From Aquabacterium sp. (GTDB lineage: Bacteria; Pseudomonadota; Gammaproteobacteria; Burkholderiales; Burkholderiaceae_C), in the NCBI GenBank assembly GCA_029865965.1, contig JARXAJ010000298.1:36884-100883 (forward strand): a stretch of 64,000 bases of DNA, in the 5' to 3' direction. Made by a program: the position numbers and the translations under genes. Of the stretch, positions 18,540 to 27,016 are shown in pieces (positions within the stretch are counted from its first letter, which is position 1; each line of letters begins with the position of its first letter). Under the pieces are notes generated by a model. It saw only the letters and a list, made by a program, of their open reading frames with translations. It was not told the DNA's origin and searched no databases.

Positions 18540-20201
18540 TTACCAGCGCGTATCGGGTGCGTGGTGTTGAAGCCACTGCTCCAGCATCATCAGAATCCAG
18601 ATCATTTCTCCGTAATAACCTGGGTGTGCGTGCACATGCTGCCGGGTTAGCGCAGTGATGAAATCTGGTTGCACGATGCCCCGCTGCGCCAGGCTGTTCA
18701 AGGCATCGACCGACATCGCCTGCAGTGCCGGGTGCTGGATGGCCCAGACACCAAACGGCAGCCCGAAGCCGTGTTTGCTCTTGGTCAGAATCGCATCGGG
18801 CAGGAAGCCGCGCAAGGCCTCCTTGAAGAACCACCGCAGTTTCTGGCCGCGCAGCTTCAGCCCGGGCGCAAGCCGCAGCGAAAAGTTGAGCAGGTCCGTG
18901 TCCAGCAGCGGGAAGCCGACGGCCACCTGGGCCAGTTCGGCGCTCATGACCACCTTGGGCAGATCGCTGTCCGCCAGCGTGAACCGCCAGTCGAACGCCA
19001 GGGTGCGATTGAGCTCGCTGCCCGTGTCTGCAAGATCCCAGACCGATTTCTGCAATCGCACCGGCGCGCCAATGTCGATCTGTGCCAGGAAGCCCGGCGT
19101 CAACACATCGTGCGTGCCCAGCCTGAGCAACAGGTTGTACATGTTCAAGCGCTCGGGCATCGGCACGCGCGCCTGCTGCGCATAGCTGGCCACCTTGCGC
19201 AGCAAAGGCAGGCGGCCGGCACGGCTGTCGAGCAACGGTTCCAGCATTTGGTGGCGCAACGGCCCCGGCAGCAACTGGTAGGCCCCGAAAAGGCGTTGCT
19301 TCGCATAGCGCGCATTGCCGCCGAAGAGCTCATCGCCACCATCGCCTGCCAGCAGTTTGGCAACACCGTCTTGCTGCGCGCGTTGCGCGCAGAGAAAGGC
19401 AGGCAGTGCCGACGAGTTGCCGAATGGCTGGTCGAAGTGGGCAGCCACTGTGGGGATGCTGCGCACCAGATCGTCGGGCGTCACGTAGTAGGCGCGGTGG
19501 TCGGCACCAAAGGCTTTGGCAGCGATGCGGGCATACGCCATCTCGTCATAGCCCTGCGCCTCGAAACCGATTGAATACGCCTGTGCCCCTCGGCCGGTGA
19601 TGCGCTGCACCATGCCCGCGATGGTGGAGCTGTCGGTGCCGCCGCTGAGGTAACAGGCCGGGGGAGAGGCACCCAGTTGCCGCGCAACGCCCTGCTGCAC
19701 CAGGGCCATGAACTCGTCCTTCAGTGCCTGCAGTGGTTCTTCGCGGTGATCAGCGAAGCGCGGCACCCAGTAAGGTGCCACCTCGGCGCGACCGTCCTGA
19801 AACTGCAGCCAGTGGCCAGCCGGCAGGCGATGGATGCCGGCAAACACGGTGTCGGGCGCCGGAATGGCATGGAAGAACAGGTAGTCATACACCGCCTGCG
19901 CGGCCACCGGCGTCTGGGCGTCAGCCAGCGTGTCGGCGCGCGGTGCATGGCGCAGCTGACCGTCCTGCAGGCGCCAGCACAGGTTGTGGCGGGCAAAGCG
20001 GTCGACGGCGAGCAGCACCCGGCCGTCCTCGGCAGTCCAGGCCACTGCCCACATGCCACCGATTTGGGCCAATGCTTCAGCCGGGCGCCCTGCAAGTGCG
20101 GCGCGCCAGGCCACTGCCGCACCGCCATCACGCGCCAGCGCAGCCCAGGGCGTTGCGCCGAAGTCCGGGTCGCCCCAGCACTGCAGATCTTCGTCGGTCA
20201 T
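18540..20201 (-). CDS. Asparagine-synthetase-like protein with degenerate glutaminase N-terminus
   Basis: 553 residues from ATG 20201; a GTG at 20228 would overlap the upstream gene. The synthetase domain is intact: CYLSGGTDSSTIAGM, SIGFEAQGYDEMAYAR and LLAGDGGDELFGGNARYAK. The N-terminal part resembles the amidotransferase fold (VLLAVDRFARHNLCW, LRHAPRADTLAD), but the protein starts MTDEDLQCWGD and lacks the MCGI nucleophile. It therefore cannot release ammonia from glutamine in the normal way. It may use free ammonia or another amine, or be an amide-forming ligase like beta-lactam synthetase or related enzymes. The neighbours are GT4 (upstream) and the PEP-CTERM protein (downstream, 104 bases). 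Confidence 0.88.
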   Translation of the reverse strand: MTDEDLQCWGDPDFGATPWAALARDGGAAVAWRAALAGRPAEALAQIGGMWAVAWTAEDGRVLLAVDRFARHNLCWRLQDGQLRHAPRADTLADAQTPVAAQAVYDYLFFHAIPAPDTVFAGIHRLPAGHWLQFQDGRAEVAPYWVPRFADHREEPLQALKDEFMALVQQGVARQLGASPPACYLSGGTDSSTIAGMVQRITGRGAQAYSIGFEAQGYDEMAYARIAAKAFGADHRAYYVTPDDLVRSIPTVAAHFDQPFGNSSALPAFLCAQRAQQDGVAKLLAGDGGDELFGGNARYAKQRLFGAYQLLPGPLRHQMLEPLLDSRAGRLPLLRKVASYAQQARVPMPERLNMYNLLLRLGTHDVLTPGFLAQIDIGAPVRLQKSVWDLADTGSELNRTLAFDWRFTLADSDLPKVVMSAELAQVAVGFPLLDTDLLNFSLRLAPGLKLRGQKLRWFFKEALRGFLPDAILTKSKHGFGLPFGVWAIQHPALQAMSVDALNSLAQRGIVQPDFITALTRQHVHAHPGYYGEMIWILMMLEQWLQHHAPDTRW

Positions 20202-20205
20202 GGTG

Positions 20206-21408
20206 TCAGTTGGATTCGGCACGGCCACGCACGCGGTCGTTCAGCCGTCGCTTCAGGTTGCGCAGCCGGGCGCGCCATTGATCGGATGCAGTCCACTGCG
20301 GGACTTGCGGGGGCATGTGTGCCAGGCGGCTGTAGAGCTCGACATAGCGTTCATATAGTGTCGATTGGTCGAAGCCCCGCTCGACCACCTGTCGGCCGCG
20401 GCGGCCCGTTGCAGCCAACGATTCCGGGCTGTGCTGGCGGATGGCCGCCACCAGGGCCGCAGGCACGCGCATGTCGACATAGATGCCGCCGTCAGCGACG
20501 ATGCTGCGTTGGTTCGGGTGGGTGGTACAGAACACCGGCAGCGCCATGGCCATGGCTTCCAGGTAGACGATGCCGAAAGTCTCGAACATGGAGCCAAGCA
20601 CAAACGCTTCGGCTGCCGCATAGTACTGGGGCAGGTCAGGGTGCAGCGCGCGGTGAAAGCTGACCCGGTCGCCCAGGCGGGCACGGCCCAGGGCGCGGAT
20701 CTCGTCTGCCTCCGGGGACTCTTGGCCGACGATCATCAAGTGCCACTCCGGCAACGCGGCAAAGGCCTCGATGACATGGTCCATGCGCTTGTGGTGGCGG
20801 CAGATGGTGCCCACGCTGATGGCCACCCGCCGGCCCGGGGCGATGCCCAGACGCTCGCGGGGCAGGGGGGCGGCATCGGGTCGGAACAGCGTCAGATCGA
20901 CGCCATGCGGAATCACGACCGCCTTGTTGCGTGCTGAAAAGCGTGCGTTGTAGGGTGTGTGCTCCTGCACCGCGTCACATGGTGGCAGCTCGTGGTCCGG
21001 AATGGCGCCGCCATTCGAGAACAGCAGGCGCGGCGGCCGTGCAAACAGGTGGCGCTCGCGGTGCAGCACAGTGCAGACCTCGCGCTCCAGGCAGTGCACG
21101 ACATCGTAGCCACCGGCCATCAACGGCGCCAGCGCGGCATAGGCGAAGGTCTCGCTTTCGATGCGATGGCGCTCCTGGTCGGCCACGCTGGCGGCCCACT
21201 TCGGATTGGCCTTCGGATGAACGCGCGCCAGCAATGGAGAATCCCGTGGGATGTTGGGGATGACCAGTTCCCCGGGGCTGCTCTCGCCGCCGCCCTTGAA
21301 CAGCGTCAGGTCGATCCGGTCGGCCAGCATCTGCACCAGCTGCCGGGCAAAGGTCTCGTGTCCACGCAGAACATGGCCCAGGCCCGAGCACAGCAGGGCG
21401 ACCTTCAT
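20206..21408 (-). CDS. GT4 glycosyltransferase
   Basis: 400 residues from ATG 21408, which overlaps the stop of the upstream pyruvyl transferase gene (ATGA); the longer tracked ORF is not supported. The N-domain is MKVALLCSGLGHVLRGHETF followed by GYDVVHCLEREVCTVLHRER. The C-domain has SVGTICRHHKRMDHVIEAFA and LGSMFETFGIVYLEAMAMAL. The N-terminus resembles transferases that work on secondary metabolites or surface glycans. It is coupled to the AsnB-like gene, whose ATG lies 4 bases after its stop. Confidence 0.87.
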   Translation of the reverse strand: MKVALLCSGLGHVLRGHETFARQLVQMLADRIDLTLFKGGGESSPGELVIPNIPRDSPLLARVHPKANPKWAASVADQERHRIESETFAYAALAPLMAGGYDVVHCLEREVCTVLHRERHLFARPPRLLFSNGGAIPDHELPPCDAVQEHTPYNARFSARNKAVVIPHGVDLTLFRPDAAPLPRERLGIAPGRRVAISVGTICRHHKRMDHVIEAFAALPEWHLMIVGQESPEADEIRALGRARLGDRVSFHRALHPDLPQYYAAAEAFVLGSMFETFGIVYLEAMAMALPVFCTTHPNQRSIVADGGIYVDMRVPAALVAAIRQHSPESLAATGRRGRQVVERGFDQSTLYERYVELYSRLAHMPPQVPQWTASDQWRARLRNLKRRLNDRVRGRAESN

Positions 21409-22307
21409 GACGGGCGGCGCCTGGCCTGGACCAGGCGCTCCAGCCGTTCGCTCAGCATGTCGGTGTTCGCGCTGACCAGGGCGTCGTTGCTGAGCGTCGG
21501 CGCCTGCCGGCTTGCGGCGTCCAGGGCCACGAGCGCACGTTGTACCTCGGCCGCAGAGCTTGGCGGCGGCGGCGGGGGGGTCCAGCCCGTACCTGCACCG
21601 AGTTGCATCAAGCCCCGCTTGACCGCCTGCTTGCCGCGCTGCAACCAGTCGCCTTCGGCCCCGTACAGCGTGGGCAGGGTGATGGGCTGGTAAGTCAGGC
21701 CGACTGTTGCCAGCCAGTCTTGCCACTTGGCGGCCAGCACGTCGCTGTTGCAGCGGATGGGCAGCCAGGGCAGGCGCAAGCTGTCGGCGACGATGGCGCC
21801 ATGCATGGCCTCGCACAGCACCATGCGGCACCCGGCCATCTCGGCCAGGGTGCGTTCGACCGGCCAGCGGGTGCTGATGAACCGCAAGCCGACCTGGCTG
21901 CACAACGGCGTCCAGTCGTGGCTCTCCATGGTCTGGCCAGTCGGCAAAAAGCCCACCGGCCCGTCTGGATCGCCCCCGCGCCATGGCACGACGCGGCGCA
22001 GCAGCAAGGCGCCGTCGCTGACCGCCCGGTCGGCGGGGATGCCCAGCGCCTGCGCGGTGTGCGGGCCACGCACGGCATGGATGGTCCACCGCGCATCGAC
22101 CACCGGCTTCTCGCCATAGCCATAGCCGCTGGCGAACACGTGCTTGTGCGGTGCACTGGGCAGGCGGTGGTTCAGCAGGGTGCCGATGCCGACGAAGATC
22201 TCGCCCTCATCGTCGTCGAACAGCGTGGGTGCCAGACGGGGCCACAACCACGGATTCAGATCGTCGCCGAAATTGCCTTGCGGGTCCTGGAAGTAAAAGA
22301 GCTTCAT
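21405..22307 (-). CDS. Polysaccharide pyruvyl transferase family protein
   Basis: 300 residues from ATG 22307. The N-terminus MKLFYFQDPQGNFGDDLNPW and FVGIGTLLNHRLP, the central KHVFASGYGYGEKP and VRGPHTAQALG, and the later CEAMHGAIVADSLRLPWLP match the PS_pyruv_trans domain. Enzymes of this family put a pyruvate ketal on a sugar from phosphoenolpyruvate, giving the polysaccharide negative charge. The C-terminal 60 residues begin with a polyproline run (WTPPPPPPSSAAE) encoded by a C/G tract, then a helical tail that is not part of the catalytic domain. The downstream GT4 gene starts inside its stop. Confidence 0.87.
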   Translation of the reverse strand: MKLFYFQDPQGNFGDDLNPWLWPRLAPTLFDDDEGEIFVGIGTLLNHRLPSAPHKHVFASGYGYGEKPVVDARWTIHAVRGPHTAQALGIPADRAVSDGALLLRRVVPWRGGDPDGPVGFLPTGQTMESHDWTPLCSQVGLRFISTRWPVERTLAEMAGCRMVLCEAMHGAIVADSLRLPWLPIRCNSDVLAAKWQDWLATVGLTYQPITLPTLYGAEGDWLQRGKQAVKRGLMQLGAGTGWTPPPPPPSSAAEVQRALVALDAASRQAPTLSNDALVSANTDMLSERLERLVQARRRPS

Positions 22308-22321
22308 GAGGTGTCGGGTCT

Positions 22322-23809
22322 TCAGGTCGGCAGCAGTCGGCTGCGGACGACATGGGCGATGCGGGACTCGGCACCGTTGGGCGTCCCGCTGATGCGCCAC
22401 AGGCCAAAGGTGGAGATCAAGTAGACGCTGGCGCCCACGGCGATGCCGCTGGCCAGTTGGACGCCGCAGGCCAGCGCGCCCTGCGGCGCACCGAGCAGGT
22501 GTCGCAGTGCCAGCAGTGCTGCACCCATGGCCAGGGTGCCGACCAGCGGACGCCAGCTCACCGCCAGCCGACGCCTGAAGCCGATCTGCAGCAAGCGGCT
22601 GATCAAGGCCATGCCCAGCGGGATGACTGCAAGCTGGGCCAGCACGATGGCCCATGCCGCGCCAGAGATGCCATGCTGGTTGGCCACAGCCCAATACACG
22701 GCCGGCAACAGCAGCAGTGCCTCCAGCGCCTTCAAGCCCGCACCCCATTGCGGTCGCCCCAGCACGTTGAAGATCGACAGGTTGGTTGCCTGGAACACAG
22801 TGATGGCGCCGTACACGCCCAGGATCTGGACCAGCGGCACCACGTCGGCCCATTTGGCGCCGAGCAGCAACCCCACGACCGGTTCGGCGAGCAGCACCAG
22901 GCCAATGCCGACCGGCAGCGCCAAATAGACAATGAAGGATTGCACCTGTAGAAAGGCATCGGCCAGGCGCTGGCGGTCCGCTGCCACTGCGGCATAGCCG
23001 GGAAAGACGGCACGCATGACCGGGAAAATCAGTTCGGTTGTCGGCAGCGTGGCGATCTCCCGGCTGACGCGGTAGAACCCCAGGGTGCTGACATTGAGCA
23101 TGCGGCCGATGATCAGGTCCGGCCCGCGTTCGATCAGGTAGTCGACAAGGCTCCTCAGCACGATCCAGCGGGAGAACCGCAGCAGCGCGCGGCATTCCCG
23201 GAAGTCGAATCGGGGCCGGTAACTGCTCATCAGGTAACTCAGGGCCAGCCCGCTCAGCCGCGAGGCCACGATGCCGCCCAGCAGGGCCCAGTACGACTGC
23301 GTGGCCACGGCAAGCGCAATGGTGACGACAAAGGCCACCAGCTTCTTGCCCAGCATCAACTGGAAGTCCTTGGCGAAAGCGAACTCCTTGCGGAAGTTCA
23401 CTGTGCCGATGTTCTCGAAGCTCTGGGCCAGCGCCACACCAGCCAGCACCAACAGCACCGGAACGAGGCGCGGCTCGGCGAAATAGTGCGACATCGGTGC
23501 GGCCAGCAGCGCCAGTGCCGCACACATCACCACGCCAGACGCCACCTGGAGCGACCATGCACTGTCATAGTGGACGCGTTCAGCCTTGCGGTCGCGGATC
23601 AACGCGAGGTCGAAGCCGAACTGCCCCGCCAGTTCGACAAAGGCGAAGACGGTCATCGCCATGGCCACCAGGCCGAAGTCCTCGGGCATGAGCAGCCGCG
23701 CCAGGATCAGCGTCGAGACAAACCCGATGCTGCGCTCCAGCAGCCGCAGGGAGATCATCCAGACCGCGCCCCTGGCGACGTTGGCGGCAACGTTCACCGC
23801 GGGCTCCAT
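22322..23809 (-). CDS. Oligosaccharide flippase, MOP/Wzx family
   Basis: 495 residues from ATG 23809, giving a 16-base overlap with the upstream GT2; the tracked start 24151 is too early. It has about twelve to fourteen membrane helices. The N-terminus is AANVARGAVWMISLRLLERS followed by LARLLMPEDFGLVAMAMTV, a common opening of lipopolysaccharide-biosynthesis flippases. It should turn the undecaprenyl-PP-linked repeat unit to the periplasmic face for the Wzy-like protein at 14615. It is the only Wzx candidate in the window. Confidence 0.9.
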   Translation of the reverse strand: MEPAVNVAANVARGAVWMISLRLLERSIGFVSTLILARLLMPEDFGLVAMAMTVFAFVELAGQFGFDLALIRDRKAERVHYDSAWSLQVASGVVMCAALALLAAPMSHYFAEPRLVPVLLVLAGVALAQSFENIGTVNFRKEFAFAKDFQLMLGKKLVAFVVTIALAVATQSYWALLGGIVASRLSGLALSYLMSSYRPRFDFRECRALLRFSRWIVLRSLVDYLIERGPDLIIGRMLNVSTLGFYRVSREIATLPTTELIFPVMRAVFPGYAAVAADRQRLADAFLQVQSFIVYLALPVGIGLVLLAEPVVGLLLGAKWADVVPLVQILGVYGAITVFQATNLSIFNVLGRPQWGAGLKALEALLLLPAVYWAVANQHGISGAAWAIVLAQLAVIPLGMALISRLLQIGFRRRLAVSWRPLVGTLAMGAALLALRHLLGAPQGALACGVQLASGIAVGASVYLISTFGLWRISGTPNGAESRIAHVVRSRLLPT

Positions 23810-24723
23810 CGGATTTTGCTGCGAAGCAGCAGGCGCCAGGCCTTGATGCTGAAGGGGGTCTGTCGCAGCGCTTGTTGGCAGCCCAGGCTGCAGGCGTCGG
23901 CCTGGCCAGCCTGCAGATTGCCTTCGGCGTAGTCCAGCCAGGTCCTGGCCAGTGCGCGCCGCACCGCACGGGGATCCGCCTTGCGACCATCGGGCCCCGT
24001 CAGTCCCCAACGCTGCAGCGCGCCTTGAAGCACCTCGCCCTGGAAGTTGCGTTCCGGCGCCCGCCGTGTCAGGCTGCTGGCATGGGATCTGTAAAGGGCC
24101 CATGGCCTGGGCAGGTGCTGCACCGGTGTGATCCGGGAGGCCCGCAACCACAGGTCGTAGTCCTCACCGATGCGCAAGCTGCCATCGAAGCCGCCCAACT
24201 CCAGGAACAGCGCACGCTCCATCATCACCGTCGATGTCCAGACCTCGCTGCCCAGCAGCAACTCGGGGTAGATCCAGCCTGACGGGCCCACCCATTGGCC
24301 GGCGTCATCGGCCCGGTGCGACAGGTCGTCCAGCCACGCTGCCGACGGCAGTTCTGCTTCGCTGGGCCAGACGGCCCAGGCGGTGCAGGCCAGCCGCGCC
24401 GTGGGTGCCTGCGCCAATGCCTTGAGTTGGGCAGCGAGCTTGCCAGGCAGCCACAGGTCGTCTGCGTCCAGGAAGGCCACCCAGTCGCCGCGGGCCACCG
24501 ACACGCCCAGGTTGCGGGCTGCAGCGACACCCGCGTTGGCTTGCCGGACGAGGCGGGCCTGGGGGTCATGTTCGGCCACGACTGCGGCGGTGTCGTCGGT
24601 CGAGCCGTCATCCACCACCACCACCTCTGCAACCAACGGGCCTTGAGCCCGAACGGAGTCCAGGGTCGCGCGCAAGGTCCGGGCGGCGTTGTAGGCCGGT
24701 ATGACCACAGAGACCTGGCGCAT
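23794..24723 (-). CDS. Glycosyltransferase family 2
   Basis: 309 residues from ATG 24723, 7 bases after the stop of the upstream TPR gene. GT-A motifs are plain: VSVVIPAYNAARTLRATLDS, EVVVVDDGSTDDTA, NAGVAAARNLGV and the metal site AFLDADDLW. The later segment LRIGEDYDLWLRASR is the catalytic-base region of GT2 enzymes. It is cytoplasmic and probably adds one sugar to the repeat unit. The C-terminal ~60 residues (EGNLQAGQADACSLGCQQAL) look helical and TPR-like, an addition often seen in this type. Confidence 0.88.
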   Translation of the reverse strand: MRQVSVVIPAYNAARTLRATLDSVRAQGPLVAEVVVVDDGSTDDTAAVVAEHDPQARLVRQANAGVAAARNLGVSVARGDWVAFLDADDLWLPGKLAAQLKALAQAPTARLACTAWAVWPSEAELPSAAWLDDLSHRADDAGQWVGPSGWIYPELLLGSEVWTSTVMMERALFLELGGFDGSLRIGEDYDLWLRASRITPVQHLPRPWALYRSHASSLTRRAPERNFQGEVLQGALQRWGLTGPDGRKADPRAVRRALARTWLDYAEGNLQAGQADACSLGCQQALRQTPFSIKAWRLLLRSKIRWSPR

Positions 24724-24730
24724 CCTGGTG

Positions 24731-25405
24731 TCAGGAGGATGCCGCAGAGGCAGCTTGCGAAGGCACGGGCTCACGCCAGTGGCCCCCCTTTTTGAGCTTG
24801 TCCGCGAGGCCGGTACGTGGGTTTCCGAGTTCAGCGGCCCGATGTGCTGCATAGACAGCACGGTCGAACGCCTGGACCTCAAACAGGGCCAGCCCGATGT
24901 TGTAGATGGAAATCGCATTGTCCGCAGCGAACTGAAGCGCCTGCTCGAGGTGGGTCAGTGCCAGATCCCGGCGACCAGACTGGCCCAGGTAGAGGGCGTA
25001 CATCGCGCGCACCACCGTGTCGTCTTTGCGGAATCGCAGCGCACGTTCATACCAGCAGTCCAGCGTGTGCTCGGAACCGGGGGGCTGCGCGGTCTTGCGC
25101 TCGCGCGCCAGCCGGGTCATGGCGTCCAATGCACGGTGGTGGTTGGGGAAGGCACGCAGGGTGTAGGCGATGTCTGCAGCAAGGTTCTCGCGCGTCGTGG
25201 TCTGCCCCGACAGCAATTGCTGCACCGGCCGCGTGAAGTGATGCCGCTCCACAAGATCGAGGTTGGCGCCGCGTTCGACCCGGTAGTCCCAGGGTCCCCC
25301 GGTGGTGGTTGCCAGGCTGCCGCAGTTTGCTTCGCCTTGTGCCTGTACGGCCAGTGCTGCCAGCAGACCTGCTCCAGCCATCAATCTGCAAAATCCGACA
25401 CGCAT
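24731..25405 (-). CDS. Secreted TPR-like protein of unknown function
   Basis: 224 residues from ATG 25405, one base after the GNAT gene stop. It opens with a signal peptide (MRVGFCRLMAGAGLLAALAVQA, cut after AQA). The C-terminal half has TPR-type helix pairs, for example MYALYLGQSGRRDLALTHLE and NIGLALFEVQAFDRAVYAAH. A cysteine pair (NCGSL and DCWYERAL) could form a disulfide. TPR proteins are frequent partners in EPS export assemblies, so a scaffold role in the periplasm is possible. I do not recognise a named family. Confidence 0.78.
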   Translation of the reverse strand: MRVGFCRLMAGAGLLAALAVQAQGEANCGSLATTTGGPWDYRVERGANLDLVERHHFTRPVQQLLSGQTTTRENLAADIAYTLRAFPNHHRALDAMTRLARERKTAQPPGSEHTLDCWYERALRFRKDDTVVRAMYALYLGQSGRRDLALTHLEQALQFAADNAISIYNIGLALFEVQAFDRAVYAAHRAAELGNPRTGLADKLKKGGHWREPVPSQAASAASS

Positions 25406-25406
25406 C

Positions 25407-26144
25407 TCAAGACTCCCCAGGCGATTGCAGGTGTATGACCGGCCGGGAGCGCCAGCCTGCGGTGGGCCACCAATGGCCAGGCAACCAGGCCAGCTGCAGC
25501 GCACCCAGCTTGATGAACGTGGCACGCGCCACTTCTCTCGCACCAAGTCGTTCGTGGGCTTGCAACGAGGCGTTGTTGAATCGGGAAATGCGACTGTAGG
25601 ACCAACGGTGGCCCTTGCTGCACAAGTGCGCGCCAACGCCTGCCCAAAGGCGTGCCATCGTGCGCCCGAGGCGCATGCGCGGCACAACAAACACGTCGAA
25701 GTCCCAGACCCCATCCGCAGGAAGATGGAAGCGGCAACGCACCTCGTCTTCATCATGGAAGTTCTCGGAGATCCAGATGTGACCAGCAAAGTCGTCCTTG
25801 ACGGTTGCCGAGAAGCACAGCGCGCCGGCCCGCCAGCGGTCTGCCAGCACCGCGCCCGGCCGAGGAAACGCCCGGACCAGGGGATCGTCGGCAAGGCAAA
25901 GCCTAACCACGGTCTTCTCGTCCGGCTTCAGGCCGTGCAGGGCCGGGCTCGCAAGCGGCTGCGCGAACAGCGCATACGGCACGATCTGAACCCGGCCGCC
26001 CGACATCACCCCGAGAAGCCTGTGTGCTGCATACAGCAGCGCCGTCTGCCTGTCGAACTGGCGCCGCAAGGCGTGCCAGCCGGCCTGTGGCCGGGCCAGC
26101 CAACCCACAGCAGATGGTGCATTGGAAGGCGGCAACTTGCTCAT
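25407..26144 (-). CDS. GNAT-like N-acetyltransferase
   Basis: 245 residues from ATG 26144, overlapping the stop of hydrolase 1 (ATGA). The N-terminal ~70 residues are basic and unrelated to known motifs. The rest fits a GNAT fold: RAGALCFSATVKDDFAGHIW (strand 4 area), FVVPRMRLGRTMARLWAGVG (CoA-phosphate region, although the usual R/Q-x-x-G-x-G/A loop is imperfect), and the clear late motif SRISRFNNASLQAHERLGA. It may acylate an amine or sugar, taking the acyl group from CoA or from the carrier protein encoded at the head of this operon. The acyl-ACP idea is inference. Confidence 0.72.
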   Translation of the reverse strand: MSKLPPSNAPSAVGWLARPQAGWHALRRQFDRQTALLYAAHRLLGVMSGGRVQIVPYALFAQPLASPALHGLKPDEKTVVRLCLADDPLVRAFPRPGAVLADRWRAGALCFSATVKDDFAGHIWISENFHDEDEVRCRFHLPADGVWDFDVFVVPRMRLGRTMARLWAGVGAHLCSKGHRWSYSRISRFNNASLQAHERLGAREVARATFIKLGALQLAWLPGHWWPTAGWRSRPVIHLQSPGES

Positions 26145-27016
26145 CGCGCAGGCCAATGCTGCGCCAGCCAGTCCAGCAAGCCCCGGGTGCCCGCTTCCTG
26201 CTGCGCCGATGCAGAGAATGTGTGATCGGCCTGCGCAAAGGCCTGCAGCACAGTTTGTGGCCTCAGCTGCCAGCCATTCCAGGCAGGAAAGCTGTCCGCA
26301 ACAGCCTCGAACTCCCGTGCCGTGTGGTCCTGACCACTCAGCTGCAACAGCACAGGCCCCTGGAAGCGCTGCCAAGCGCGCGCCATCACCACCTGGAATG
26401 GCATGTCGATCTGGGCTGCTTTGCCGGCGACCGGATGCTTGGCCCGCGATTGCCGCCAGGCACGCCACCATCCCTGCAGCGCACCGAGCCCGACACCGCC
26501 CCCCAATGTCTTGCGCCAGAAGTCCGGGCTTCGCAATCGATCGATGTAGTAGTGGCGTACCTGGGCGCGGGCTTGCCCGTGCACTGAGCGCACCCAGGGG
26601 TTCAGCAGCGCGAGACCGCAGACCCTCCCGTCCCGGCGCCGCTCGGCATACAACAGCGCAGCGCTGGCGCCGTCGCACAGCCCCCAAAGCACCACACCCC
26701 GCAACCCTGGGTGGGCGTTGACCAATGCGTCGATGGCAGCAGCAATGTCATCGTCGATGGCTTCGAAGCGGGGCAGCGGGCCCACGCTGTCGCCAACGCC
26801 TCTGTGGTCGAAACGCAAGGTCGGGTAACCGGCCCGGGACAGTGCGCGTGCGAGCAGCACGAAATGGCGATGGGCGCCCACCCGGTACTGCGGCCCGCCG
26901 ACGATGATCAGCACGCCCACGTCTGACCGCAGCCGACCCGACGGCTGGTGAAGAACCCCGACCAACTCGGCGCCGGCCGTCTGGATTGCCAGCCACTGCA
27001 GGTGCGTCGTGGTCAT
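26141..27016 (-). CDS. Alpha/beta hydrolase, exosortase A system-associated hydrolase 1
   Basis: 291 residues from ATG 27016, overlapping the stop of hydrolase 2. The fold is shown by VLIIVGGPQYRVGAHRHFVL (oxyanion region) and LRFDHRGVGDS. The nucleophile elbow is VLWGLCDGASAALLY, with cysteine where most members of the superfamily have serine. An aspartate in LLQLSGQDHTAREF and a histidine in AQADHTFSASAQ complete a likely triad. The family (the TIGR03100 type, from memory) occurs almost only beside exosortase A genes, with a second hydrolase, an ACP, an AMP-ligase and a decarboxylase. Its substrate is not known to me. Confidence 0.88.
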   Translation of the reverse strand: MTTTHLQWLAIQTAGAELVGVLHQPSGRLRSDVGVLIIVGGPQYRVGAHRHFVLLARALSRAGYPTLRFDHRGVGDSVGPLPRFEAIDDDIAAAIDALVNAHPGLRGVVLWGLCDGASAALLYAERRRDGRVCGLALLNPWVRSVHGQARAQVRHYYIDRLRSPDFWRKTLGGGVGLGALQGWWRAWRQSRAKHPVAGKAAQIDMPFQVVMARAWQRFQGPVLLQLSGQDHTAREFEAVADSFPAWNGWQLRPQTVLQAFAQADHTFSASAQQEAGTRGLLDWLAQHWPAR

